Assembly (NCBI GenBank): GCA_002420185.1
Contig: DIHO01000004.1
Span: 211,139 to 275,138, forward strand
Source of the DNA: Opitutales bacterium UBA5694
GTDB lineage: Bacteria; Verrucomicrobiota; Verrucomicrobiia; Opitutales; Opitutaceae
DNA: 64,000 nucleotides
Reading direction: 5' to 3'
Below the pieces are notes generated by a model. The model did no database searches, was not told the origin of the DNA, and saw only the letters and a list, made by a program, of their open reading frames with translations. A program made the position numbers and the translations under genes. Positions 17,892 to 26,884 of this stretch are shown piece after piece. Within the stretch, counting starts at the first letter, position 1. Every line of letters begins with the position of its first letter.

Positions 17892-20800
17892 TCATTCTAT
17901 AACTTTCATAACGCCACGCATTACTAAGTGGTGCCCTGGGAAGGTACAAACATACTCATAATCTCCCACCGTTGAAGGTGCTTTGAATTCGATTATTTGC
18001 TCTTCATTCTGCTCAAGGAGCCTTGAGGCAAAAATAACTTTGTCACTTTCTGGAATATAACCGAGTTCAAGGCCAGATGCACCCATCGCAATCGCAGCTG
18101 CACCAACCTCATCTGCTGCTCCCGGTGCTACCAGGACCAAATTATGGTTCATCATATCGGGGTTCGAAAATATGAGCCTAATGTTTGCTGCTCTCTTCAC
18201 GGCAAATTCATCCAAATCGAATCTCATCTCACCCACTACGGCAGATATTCTAATTTCGTCATTAACGACCAAAGTCTCTGGCTTTCCCCAAAAATCAGTA
18301 AAGCTTGGTCCAATCACTCTTTTGAGCTGACGAGCTTCGCGCTCAGATATATCCGACCGTTCAATCTTGCCTGCTCGCAACGCTGCGAATAACTTTCTCG
18401 CACCGCTTCTTTCAGTGGATAGTATTTTTACGGCAATATTTTTTTCCAATTCATTAAAATGGCCGTATCGCTTTATTATTTCCTCGGATCGGCTTTCATT
18501 CTCATAAAACGCAACCGTTGTTAGGGCAACTTCTCTCAAAGCTGGATCGTCAAGTGCGTCGACTATTGTGTTGTACGCAGGCCGATATAAGTCCCTGCCG
18601 AATCCTTTGAGAATTTCTCTCCTTTCTTCAAAACCTGTCTCTTCTTGACTATACCGTGCAAGACGAGCTTGGCCAACCTTAACACTGCCAAATAATTCAG
18701 CGAGAGCCATCGCTAGTTTGCGTTCCTTTATATCCCCAGATTTCATTAGGTTCTCTTCAATAGAAGCCCATTGCCTGGGAGATTCAGAGTACATATGACC
18801 TTTGAGGCCTTCATGAAATCCCTCAAGGAGAGGTATCCTCCTTTCCGAGTTATCCGATCTTTCGATTGCAGCGACCACAAGATCTGCAGCTCCAGCCGCG
18901 ATTGCTCGCCGTGCTATAAATTTTGAAACCATCGGAATCTCACTTTCCAGAGCTAGATTCAATGCCACCTCAGCGGAGCTTCCCACGTTTTTCTCTACCC
19001 CGTACCAAATCATTTTTGGCAGGTTATGATCATCCGCATCCCCCGCGTGGCTCAGCAACCCTTCCGCAACTTTCCATACGCGATTCGACGGGATGCGTTG
19101 CAGAGCGGATGCCAAATACAAGCGGACCACCGGCGAAGGATCTTCTACCGCCATGGTCTCAAACCGATTTAATGCCATCTGACCTGGATTGAAATCCTCG
19201 CAGAGCAGTTGAATAGCCCAAGCTCGAATGTGTGCATCTTTGTGATCCAATAAATGCGTTAGCTTGTTTCGATTTAAACCGTTAGTAACGTGTAATGCCC
19301 ACAGTGAGCGCAATTTTCGCCCTTCGTCGGGCCCAGCTTCGAACTGATCCCACAATTTGTCATGAATATGTTCTGACAACTTTCCTTCGAATGCCCGTTC
19401 CTGCAGGATTACGCGTGCTCTCCGCACATACCAATCGTTACGATGCATTTGCATTTCGACCAACTCATCGTCAGAATATGTAGCAATATCGAATCCTACT
19501 GGGGTTTTTGTTCCTGGGGGAGCTACTCTGTAAATCCGCCCCGTATCTTTGTAGAGTACTTCCCCTCCGCAAATATCGGGGTCGTGCCAATCGAGAATGT
19601 AAACCGCTCCCTCAGGGCCAATCTCTATGCTAAATCCTACCCATTGTGGGTCGTTGGCCATTACAGTCTCATCGCCATCCCTGCCGATGAATCCAGAACC
19701 GCTCGGCTCCAGTATGTCCGTCAGAAGTGCATGCTCATGGATATTGGCCATGAATATACGATTATGATACCTTTCCGGGAACGTATCTGCTAAATATATA
19801 CGAGCTCCACCATGGGCAGAACGATGCCTGTGATCCGCTATCGTCTTTATATCCGAATAAACATGAGGATTGATATGCCGGCCGCCCTGACGATGATAAA
19901 TTCCTCCGGGAATGACGTGCCACAAATGCGGGATCACACAAGCCGTAATGAAAGCTTGTCCGTGATCATCAAAATCGACTCCCCAAGGATTACTAAACCC
20001 GTGGGCAACCACCTCGAAACGGTCTTTTACTGGGTGATAGCGCCAGACGCCTCCATCGATATAGGTTGGATCTTCCGCCTCGAATTCTGCGGGGAACGCT
20101 TCCCCGTGCTGATAGATTCGCCCTCCGCCTGCTGGCTTACCCACCATCGAGGGTGTAGCGAAGCCCTGGCAACCGTAAAGCCACCCATCGGGACCCCAGA
20201 TAAAGCTATTAAGAACTTCATGACGATCGCGAATACCCCAACCACTCAAGCGGATCTCGATATTATCTATATCCGCCTTGTCGTCGCCATCTCGATCCGG
20301 AACGAAAAGTAGATTCGGTGGAGCACCAAGCCACAAACCATTGAATCCCCATGCCATGGCAGCTGGGAAAGGAATGTTTTCCATGAAGACTTTTTTGGAA
20401 TCCATGGTACCATCACCATCTTCATCCTCTAGTATCAAAATCCGGCTGTTTCCATCTGCTGAGAACCCCGTTCGACGGGTTTCGTAATCACGGTTTTCCG
20501 CAACCCACAAACGGCCTCGGTCATCCCAGCAAAAAGCCATTGGCTGAGTGATTTCGGGCTCCGATGCGTAGAGGTTGACTGCCAATCCATCTGCTACAGT
20601 CATTTTCTCCACCGCTTCCGGACCCGACAAAAACTCCGCGTTGCGACCCTCTTGCTTGGCGAGATTCCAAAGTGCCCAGTTACCTCCTTGACCAGTGTAG
20701 GTTTTCCACTGGTCGTTGACCGTAATGCTATCGAAATCACCACCGTATACGACAAGCTGATGCTTAAAAGTTTCTTTCTCGCCCTTCTTAATACTCCAAT

Positions 20801-21572
20801 TTCCCATGCGAGAGGGAGCCGGCCCAATTCCTAACTGTCGATCGACTCGCCACTTTTGCGGAAAATTACGGTTTTCTGGATGATCGAAAATTGCAATGTG
20901 CCCCCAGTCATCGCGTCCCTCGATTTCCATGCCTACATCCACCCACACAGATCTTTGTCCCTCGGCACGCTCATTTTTCTGACGAGAGCTGTTTACTGCC
21001 ATTCCATCGGTTTTCCCTCGCTTGTATGGCATTCTTAGAAAAAGACCTCCGTAATTGTACTCGTCAAAATCGAGGTCGACCAAGGCCTCGCCCGTCCAAG
21101 TCAAATCGATGAAATACTGTTTGTTGTTATCTCGCATCGACCAGATCTGTGATTCTCGCATAATCGATACCCCGGACTCGTCGAGTAGAACGTACACTGT
21201 CTCCCACTCAACCACATTTCCCTCGCTGGCAATTATCCGACTGCTCTCCCGCTTCCAATATCCATTCGCTGGATTATGAAAGAAATCCCGTCCATTGATG
21301 CGAGTAAACCCCCAATACAAACCAGTTTGATGCGGATGATGACCAGGACTGTATTCTGTTAGAGTGCCCTGGCCATCAGGTGATACGATCGGATGAATGT
21401 AAGGACGATGATCATCTCTGCTATGCTGAACCAAAATCGCATCCGAACTCCCGTCGCGAAAAACAGATAAAGTTTGTCCATCTTCCTCTTGGACAACGTG
21501 TAAAGCGTCCGCACACAAATGACGGCTGAAAACTAGTATTACCAGATATGCAATTATTCGAGAGATTATCAT
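17892..21572 (-). CDS. DUF6807 / PVC membrane-bound dehydrogenase / HEAT / blue-copper fusion
   Basis: A 1226-residue exported multidomain protein. After a signal peptide (about 1-21) comes a DUF6807 (PmoA-like) domain at about 25-310, with SPGHHPHQTGLYWGF and HIAIFDHPENRNFP. A six-bladed propeller of the PVC-type dehydrogenase follows at about 335-690 (DDRGRLWVAENRDYE, GFSNPWGVDFDDHG, YILDWHDPD). HEAT-like repeats cover about 700-1000. The C-terminus (about 1105-1226) is a type-1 copper domain with likely ligands His1143 (MNHNLVL), Cys1209, His1214 and Met1218 (CTFPGHHLVM). In related planctomycete and verrucomicrobial proteins the last domain is usually a cytochrome c (CxxCH). The substrate is probably a sugar or alcohol outside the cell, but is unknown. 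Confidence 0.88.
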   Translation of the reverse strand: MIISRIIAYLVILVFSRHLCADALHVVQEEDGQTLSVFRDGSSDAILVQHSRDDHRPYIHPIVSPDGQGTLTEYSPGHHPHQTGLYWGFTRINGRDFFHNPANGYWKRESSRIIASEGNVVEWETVYVLLDESGVSIMRESQIWSMRDNNKQYFIDLTWTGEALVDLDFDEYNYGGLFLRMPYKRGKTDGMAVNSSRQKNERAEGQRSVWVDVGMEIEGRDDWGHIAIFDHPENRNFPQKWRVDRQLGIGPAPSRMGNWSIKKGEKETFKHQLVVYGGDFDSITVNDQWKTYTGQGGNWALWNLAKQEGRNAEFLSGPEAVEKMTVADGLAVNLYASEPEITQPMAFCWDDRGRLWVAENRDYETRRTGFSADGNSRILILEDEDGDGTMDSKKVFMENIPFPAAMAWGFNGLWLGAPPNLLFVPDRDGDDKADIDNIEIRLSGWGIRDRHEVLNSFIWGPDGWLYGCQGFATPSMVGKPAGGGRIYQHGEAFPAEFEAEDPTYIDGGVWRYHPVKDRFEVVAHGFSNPWGVDFDDHGQAFITACVIPHLWHVIPGGIYHRQGGRHINPHVYSDIKTIADHRHRSAHGGARIYLADTFPERYHNRIFMANIHEHALLTDILEPSGSGFIGRDGDETVMANDPQWVGFSIEIGPEGAVYILDWHDPDICGGEVLYKDTGRIYRVAPPGTKTPVGFDIATYSDDELVEMQMHRNDWYVRRARVILQERAFEGKLSEHIHDKLWDQFEAGPDEGRKLRSLWALHVTNGLNRNKLTHLLDHKDAHIRAWAIQLLCEDFNPGQMALNRFETMAVEDPSPVVRLYLASALQRIPSNRVWKVAEGLLSHAGDADDHNLPKMIWYGVEKNVGSSAEVALNLALESEIPMVSKFIARRAIAAGAADLVVAAIERSDNSERRIPLLEGFHEGLKGHMYSESPRQWASIEENLMKSGDIKERKLAMALAELFGSVKVGQARLARYSQEETGFEERREILKGFGRDLYRPAYNTIVDALDDPALREVALTTVAFYENESRSEEIIKRYGHFNELEKNIAVKILSTERSGARKLFAALRAGKIERSDISEREARQLKRVIGPSFTDFWGKPETLVVNDEIRISAVVGEMRFDLDEFAVKRAANIRLIFSNPDMMNHNLVLVAPGAADEVGAAAIAMGASGLELGYIPESDKVIFASRLLEQNEEQIIEFKAPSTVGDYEYVCTFPGHHLVMRGVMKVIE

Positions 21573-21960
21573 GATTTTAGGGTCGGTTAGATGACTACGA
21601 GGATCTACTATGGGTTATAAAACCGGTTCCCTGGGTCAACAGCTTTGTAATTCGAATTTATCGATGAATTTGTAGATTTCCGCTTCCTGTCAGCTTGCTT
21701 TGCATAATTACTGACGGAACAATTTTCCTATCAACCCCCTTCGAATCAAATCGTAACAATTGAATTTCCAAGCGACAACAGAAGAGGGAAAGCCCCGCAT
21801 CCGCGAGCGGACTGAACAAGGAATCGGAATTCGATTAAGTTGAGAGTGGTATTTAACAACGCTCGCTTAGCTCACTTGATCCAGTCGATATCCGGACAGG
21901 ATCCGCTCCAGAGTCGCTGGTAGGATTTATAATAACAACCACAGCCCTACACCTTATGCA
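21573..21960. other. gap with no recognisable gene
   Basis: The 388 bases between the blue-copper fusion gene and the esterase gene carry stops in every frame. I see no RNA gene or repeat. The promoter for the fusion gene probably lies near 21573-21700, but no clear boxes stand out. Confidence 0.4.
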
Positions 21961-22854
21961 TTAGTCCTCATTGCCCTTGTTCATCAAAGTCCGAATGAAA
22001 AAAGCTTCCCGAGAGCGGCGCGACTCTTGCAAATGCTGCACATAAGCACCGTGGCCGGTGCCGTCGTCATACCGAACATAGGTGATGTCTTTGGCTCCTC
22101 TTTCTCGCAAGGCCTTAACGTATTCATCTATCTGTGACACAGGAGCCATTCTCGTGTCGGCAGAACCGTGTATAAAGAAAAGGGGCGGTGTATCCGCACT
22201 GGCATAGCTCATAGCATGTAGCTTCGTCACGTCTTGACCGGCCCCTTTTCCTTTCCTAAAATGGGGTTTAGTCGGTGTTGAACTGCAATGGGCTGACTGG
22301 ACCCGACTCGAAAACTCCTGATAGGGACCGTCGCCTTCGAGCCCTGCCGATTTGGGACAAATTGCCAGCAGCAAGGCCAAGTGAGCCCCAGCGGAGTTTC
22401 CGGCTGCGCCAATGCGGTTGGGATCGACGTTGTAATGTTCCGCGTGAGCCCGCAACCAGCGGACTGCACACTTCACATCCTCGACACAAGCGATCTTGTC
22501 CACATCAAGCCGGTAGTTTAGGGAAATGGAAACGAAGCCTTTCGTAGCGTAACCTAATGAGGTTTCAATACCCTGTCCGCGCTTGTCACCTCTAACCCAC
22601 CCACCTCCATGGATATATATGATGGCCGGCAGTCGTCCATCGCTACGATCTTCCGGCATGGCAAGGTCAAGCTTCCATGCGTCATTTCCTTCTCGATACG
22701 AGATATTTGGAAAAACAATTACACCCTCTGGAGCCATCTCCACAAGTTCTTCGTCCGAAATCGGCTGATTGACGGCCGCAGGCGACTGACCATGACGAGT
22801 TTCAGAGAAAATCACTGGCAGCAATGGAATAAGAAATACCAAGTGAACCTTCAT
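21961..22854 (-). CDS. secreted alpha/beta hydrolase (esterase/lipase family)
   Basis: An exported 297-residue esterase of the hormone-sensitive-lipase / BD-FAE type. After a signal peptide (about 1-18) it shows the oxyanion loop IHGGGW (81-86), the nucleophile elbow AGNSAGAHLA with Ser154, HGSADTRMAP with the acid, and GTGHGAYV with the catalytic His. The region after SSRVQ (about 185-215) is shorter than usual and reads unlike the family, so a small internal deletion is possible, although the triad is intact. It lies between a lectin-like gene and the blue-copper fusion gene on the same strand. It may release acyl groups from polysaccharide. Confidence 0.85.
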   Translation of the reverse strand: MKVHLVFLIPLLPVIFSETRHGQSPAAVNQPISDEELVEMAPEGVIVFPNISYREGNDAWKLDLAMPEDRSDGRLPAIIYIHGGGWVRGDKRGQGIETSLGYATKGFVSISLNYRLDVDKIACVEDVKCAVRWLRAHAEHYNVDPNRIGAAGNSAGAHLALLLAICPKSAGLEGDGPYQEFSSRVQSAHCSSTPTKPHFRKGKGAGQDVTKLHAMSYASADTPPLFFIHGSADTRMAPVSQIDEYVKALRERGAKDITYVRYDDGTGHGAYVQHLQESRRSREAFFIRTLMNKGNED

Positions 22855-22933
22855 GACATCTCAATCCAGTCTCCGTTCGCTTATAGCAAAATTAGCTTTT
22901 TATCAAATCAAATTCAGATCCGTCTCAATATTC

Positions 22934-23470
22934 TCACTCAGGCCAACTATCCGCACTCTCAACGAGTTTCCATGAGGTCAGGGTGGCATCCGTATCGCTC
23001 AGCCTTCCTAATCTTATATCTCTTCTTAAATGACTGGGTCCGCCCGCCTTTGAGCCTTCGCCACCCGCTACTGCAAACCCCAACTCAGGGTTATCGACCA
23101 GGACAAGTGCACCTTTTTTGGTAAGTTTAAAGCACTGCAAACGGGAGTCGCTCGGCTCTTTGAGTAACAACGCAGCACCCTGCTCAGCGCTTGCCGCTTG
23201 GATGCAAAGTCCGTACTCGCTGGCGTAGATTTGCCCTTTAGATGGGTAATCCATAGTCCACATTTCGTCAGCTGATCCAAATCGCTTCAGCGTGTGAGCC
23301 ATCAACGGCGACTGCAGCTGCACGTTTTGCCGAAAACCTGGTATATCCACGCAATAGAACTCTGGCTCGTCAAGCGGGTCCACCAATCGGATCATCACTG
23401 GATCCGGTTCTGCAACGATATTGTTTGTGAATGAAAGTAGTATTGTGAGCAGGGATATGGTCGATCTCAT
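22934..23470 (-). CDS. exported protein, possible beta-trefoil lectin-like
   Basis: A 178-residue product with a signal peptide (MRSTISLLTILLSF, cleavage near VAEPDP). The rest is about 155 residues with repeated short hydrophobic strands, a YGLCIQAAS stretch and a final LTSWKLVES, which resembles ricin-type or fascin-like beta-trefoil proteins. The match is weak and I cannot name a family. It is 79 bases upstream of the esterase gene on the same strand and could be co-expressed with it. Confidence 0.55.
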   Translation of the reverse strand: MRSTISLLTILLSFTNNIVAEPDPVMIRLVDPLDEPEFYCVDIPGFRQNVQLQSPLMAHTLKRFGSADEMWTMDYPSKGQIYASEYGLCIQAASAEQGAALLLKEPSDSRLQCFKLTKKGALVLVDNPELGFAVAGGEGSKAGGPSHLRRDIRLGRLSDTDATLTSWKLVESADSWPE

Positions 23471-24024
23471 GAGTAAATACTGACATTTTTCCCCAATCGA
23501 TCAAGCTCCGTTACAAAAACTAGCCGCATCTGAACGACTGTCCGATAAGTCAGAATGTACCGCCAAACTAGCATTTTTCTTTTCTGTAAGGCGTAGGCGA
23601 GGTACCAATGCCTTAGGGCCTTGGCCTTCGGCTGCAACACAGTCATTAGCATAAAAAAACGCCGCCCTTAATGGGTTTCCAACCAACCCGAGCCGCGTCT
23701 CTTTGCACGAATACGGAAATAAGCATCGCGGAAGGTGGCCTTCAGTTTCCCGCTCTCTATACGGGTTCTAACTTCCTCAATGATATCTTTTCCTAAGAAT
23801 GTAGTTTAAGAAATAGCTGTTTGGAAAGCCTAGCTCCCGCTTCGGTCTGCGTTTTAAAGCACCAAGAGTTTTTTGTCCGAGACACGCTAGCAGATAAATG
23901 TACAATCCACTTTCCAACCTCTTGATCGGGTTCTGTGCGTCCTTCTTGTTGCGATTACACTCCAGATTACTGGAGTATACCAGAAGGAATACGGATTAAT
24001 ATACCATAAGATGCTGTTGTAGAC
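23471..24024. other. gap with possible unidentified remnant
   Basis: In these 554 bases one minus-strand stretch (about 23670-23790) reads KDIIEEVRTRIESGKLKA followed by TFRDAYFRIRAKRRGSG and a stop. It looks protein-like but is too short and has no start, so it is probably the end of a decayed gene that I cannot identify. A perfect 7-base inverted repeat lies at 23959-23976. Confidence 0.35.
23959..23976 (-). terminator. short inverted repeat downstream of the PPi-phosphofructokinase gene
   Basis: The sequence ACTCCAG-ATTA-CTGGAGT is a perfect 7-base hairpin 49 bases after the stop of the phosphofructokinase gene. No run of T follows on the minus strand, so it is at most a weak terminator or an RNA-stability element. 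Confidence 0.3.
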
Positions 24025-25248
24025 CTAATGAGCGGAAGCCAACATGCCTTTCGGCTGTCCGATTTCATCGAGCAGCTCTCCAAACCAGGTCTCTTCCGTA
24101 TTGAAAGGCTTACCTCCTTTAATCCGCTCAAACTCGCAAGCCCGCATGATGCAATGGCAGTCTTCGTCGTGACCCACAACCCCACTTAGTCCGGCCAATG
24201 CGGATTCGACCGCCGTATCTACGCAACTCTTAATGAGGTTCAAGTCCTTCGGATTCGCCGAGGCCGCTCGAGAGTAGTAACCACTTTTCTGCACGAGTAC
24301 CTTATCGGCATCGATTTTTTCCGCGAACTGCTTGGCGAAATACTGGCCGGGATTTATGAAGTCGAGCTGCACGTGTCCAAACGCATCGCGAACGATTTCC
24401 TCACCCGTCGCTTCTTTGGCAGCAACGATCGCATCAACCCCCGCCCCCTCGCTCAAGAAAATGTTCACGTTGTCATGCTCATCCATGATCTTAATTAAAC
24501 GTTCCGCCTCGGAGTCAAGGTCGACTTCGAGTTCAGGCAGATAAACCGCATGCACATCATGGCGTTCCTGGCTCAAGCCGATCTCGGGCACCCACTGCTT
24601 TTGCTTCAACCGATCATGATACTCTTTCGCAGTGGCCGCGGCAAGCCACCCGCAATGACGCCCCATAATCTCATGGATAATCAACATCCGCGAGTTTGAA
24701 TTGTGCTCCGCGACTATGTTCGTAAAATGATTGGCTGCTTGCTCGGCTGCCGTCCAGGCTCCCAGTGTTTGGCGAATCGGGTAGACGTCGTTGTCAATCG
24801 TCTTGGGCATCCCAATGACTCGAAGCTCGTAATCGTTTTTGGCCAAGTAGGCTGCTAAGTCCGCTGCGGCAGTGTTAGTATCGTCGCCGCCAATCGTATG
24901 CAACACGTCGACGCCATCCTTTACGAGTTGCTCAGCTGCGACCCGCTGGGGATCCTGACCTTCCCTGACCAAGCCCCGATTTACGCAATCCGCAACATTG
25001 GTTAACTTAACTCGTGAATTTCCAATCGGACTCCCTCCGTACAGATGGAGAGTCCCCGCGTTTTCACGAATCTGAGGCGTCACGGTGTAGCTGAGACCTT
25101 TGAGAAGCCCCCAATAACCATTCTTGTAACAAATTATCTCAACATCCGGAGCGATCTCCGTGTAACGCTGTATAAGACCGCCAATAGCGGAAGATAAACA
25201 AGGGGCCAAGCCGCCTGCGGTTAAGATACCTACTTTATTAACAGCCAT
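24025..25248 (-). CDS. pyrophosphate-dependent 6-phosphofructokinase
   Basis: Phosphorylates fructose 6-phosphate reversibly, with pyrophosphate as donor. The 407 residues begin GILTAGGLAPCLSSAI. GGDDT (120-124) has Asp where ATP-using enzymes have Gly (GGDGS), and MPKTIDND (147-154) carries the Lys that marks pyrophosphate use. MGRHCGWLAA (195-204) binds the sugar phosphate. I chose ATG at 25248 because the frame upstream of it has no homologous sequence. The same class of enzyme can often phosphorylate sedoheptulose 7-phosphate, which matters because the transaldolase gene in this window is decayed. Confidence 0.9.
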   Translation of the reverse strand: MAVNKVGILTAGGLAPCLSSAIGGLIQRYTEIAPDVEIICYKNGYWGLLKGLSYTVTPQIRENAGTLHLYGGSPIGNSRVKLTNVADCVNRGLVREGQDPQRVAAEQLVKDGVDVLHTIGGDDTNTAAADLAAYLAKNDYELRVIGMPKTIDNDVYPIRQTLGAWTAAEQAANHFTNIVAEHNSNSRMLIIHEIMGRHCGWLAAATAKEYHDRLKQKQWVPEIGLSQERHDVHAVYLPELEVDLDSEAERLIKIMDEHDNVNIFLSEGAGVDAIVAAKEATGEEIVRDAFGHVQLDFINPGQYFAKQFAEKIDADKVLVQKSGYYSRAASANPKDLNLIKSCVDTAVESALAGLSGVVGHDEDCHCIMRACEFERIKGGKPFNTEETWFGELLDEIGQPKGMLASAH

Positions 25249-25614
25249 AGAAATGGATTTGATTTTTTGAGTTTTGAAACGGGGAGAATGATACCCTCCC
25301 CAAAGAATGGGTACCGCTAAACCGTTTCCAAATGAAATACAAGCCCCCTGATTGAAGGTTTTGTAGTCAAAAGATCCAGTAAAGCTAATGTGTTCTGCAA
25401 TTTCTTGACTGACAAATCTAAGCAACTCAACAAGTCGGTTCCTACACGGCTGCCACTCTCCCCTTGCAGCGTTTGCCAGTAACTTTGGGCTGCTAAGGTC
25501 AGGCCGTTTAACCCTAAACGGCCAATACCTGTAAACTCAAAGCGATTGCTCAGGGAACTTACTTCACCGATGCTACGACCGATAAGTAAGAGGCTCACCA
25601 TTCCCTCAACACCA
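25249..25614. other. gap with one doubtful small reading frame
   Basis: The 366 bases between the phosphofructokinase and DUF4399 genes hold one open minus-strand frame (25317-25601, described separately) and nothing else that I can identify. Confidence 0.4.
25317..25601 (-). CDS. doubtful 94-residue hypothetical protein
   Basis: A minus-strand frame of 94 residues starting 13 bases after the DUF4399 stop. A purine-rich GAGGGA lies directly against the ATG, which is too close for a normal ribosome site. The product has no signal peptide and no family signature. It may be spurious or a remnant. Confidence 0.25.
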   Translation of the reverse strand: MVSLLLIGRSIGEVSSLSNRFEFTGIGRLGLNGLTLAAQSYWQTLQGESGSRVGTDLLSCLDLSVKKLQNTLALLDLLTTKPSIRGLVFHLETV

Positions 25615-26043
25615 CTACTCCACCGTTATAGTGATCTTCTTTGAAATTACAGCGGGGGAATGAGGCAAGTGTATTTTGTCACCTAATACCAACTGCAGGG
25701 TATGCCTTCCCGGAGAAAGCTCAATCTTCTCTTCTGTTTGCCCTTTCCCAAAGTGCCTTATATTGTCTGTCGCCGGCAAGGGCAAATCTAAGCTGGGCAG
25801 CTCGTCCAGATCAATGATTAGGTGATGGTGACCCGTGTCCGGTATATCGACACCCGCCGGGGCCACTCCCATTCCTATGAGCCCAAAGCGAACCCGGACT
25901 GGAGACTTCACCGTCGCCCCATCCCTTGGAGAAATGATGTAGGCCTTCGCCCCTTTTGGCGAAGGCGTCTTTGGAAGCCCGTCAACAGCGACAAGCGGTG
26001 ACGCAATTAAAGATAGAATGATTAAGGATAGTGCAGTTTTCAT
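25615..26043 (-). CDS. DUF4399 exported protein
   Basis: A 142-residue exported protein with a signal peptide (MKTALSLIILSLIASPLVAV) and one DUF4399 domain. Marks of that domain are GMGVAPAGV, TGHHHLIID, HFGKGQTEEKIEL and HLPHSPAV, in the right order. The function of DUF4399 is not established; its many His residues suggest metal binding. It lies between the LolA-like gene and the phosphofructokinase on the same strand. Confidence 0.85.
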   Translation of the reverse strand: MKTALSLIILSLIASPLVAVDGLPKTPSPKGAKAYIISPRDGATVKSPVRVRFGLIGMGVAPAGVDIPDTGHHHLIIDLDELPSLDLPLPATDNIRHFGKGQTEEKIELSPGRHTLQLVLGDKIHLPHSPAVISKKITITVE

Positions 26044-26126
26044 AATAGATAGATTTAATTAATTGAAAAATTTAGAGCAATAAGTATCCGTATTTTGGAT
26101 AAATTGATTTAACTTTGGGCCAAAAC

Positions 26127-26861
26127 CTAATCTGGCATTTTAAATAGCGTTTCATCCACCGGAACATTGGGTTCAAAGCTGGTGATTTTCATTACCATGC
26201 TCATGCCCATCATTTGCGCTTCGACATGGACCGGCATGCACAAATCACCCATCTTTTCGTAGGAGTTCACTTTGGCTGAAACGGGCACGATCCCCTGCTC
26301 GCCCATGTCCTCAATGGTTTCCATCTTTTGCATAAGTCCCGTCTCTTCTTCAAAATAAAGAGTTTCCGGATGCGAGCCCTGGCCCGTGATACACTCCACG
26401 ATCGTCAGACCGTCAATACTCATGCCTTTCACTTTTGCAGAGGTGTATTTCTCCGACAGTTTCAGTCCCTCTTTGAAATCTGTCTCCGACAGCAGCTTTT
26501 CCAGCTCGGATCCCAAGAGCTCTCGACTTCCCTGAATCGGATCCATCGACCAGCCCTTTTCGCCGTCAAAACCCCGTTTCATTTGCCCCATCCCTGGAAT
26601 ATCCATGACCACGTAAATCTTATTCGGCTGCTTAAAGGAAACTTCCCGCTGCATGCTCATGCCAATCGCCGGCATCTCCATCGTCATTCCTATCAACGCC
26701 GTTTCTATATCCGCGTAAGCTTCCTCCCCGCCGAGAGCTCTTGCATGAGAATCAAAGATCCTTTTAGCCGCTGGTTCGATTTCCGCTACCGCCATAGAAC
26801 CTAAGAGGACCAATGCGACCGAAAGAAAGCAAAATACTGGGATTCGAAATGTCTTCCTCAT
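26127..26861 (-). CDS. exported LolA-fold-like protein
   Basis: A 244-residue protein with a signal peptide (MRKTFRIPVFCFLSVAL, cleavage near AVAEIEP). The mature part begins AAKRIFDSHARALGGEEAY, a pattern common at the start of LolA/LolB-fold proteins and of the extra domain on some M16-type peptidases, and continues with repeated beta-strand blocks rich in Met and Gly (GMSMQREVSF, GMGQMKRGFDGEKGW). The I chose ATG at 26861 gives a proper signal peptide; a longer frame starts at 26906. It starts 23 bases after the S41 peptidase stop and is probably in the same unit. Ligand unknown. Confidence 0.72.
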   Translation of the reverse strand: MRKTFRIPVFCFLSVALVLLGSMAVAEIEPAAKRIFDSHARALGGEEAYADIETALIGMTMEMPAIGMSMQREVSFKQPNKIYVVMDIPGMGQMKRGFDGEKGWSMDPIQGSRELLGSELEKLLSETDFKEGLKLSEKYTSAKVKGMSIDGLTIVECITGQGSHPETLYFEEETGLMQKMETIEDMGEQGIVPVSAKVNSYEKMGDLCMPVHVEAQMMGMSMVMKITSFEPNVPVDETLFKMPD

Positions 26862-26884
26862 CAGACTCAATTTATTCGGTGAAA

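Noticed and set aside
25317..25601. The 94-residue frame after DUF4399 as a confident gene
   Set aside because: There is no family signature and its ribosome-binding site is badly spaced. It is listed only as doubtful.
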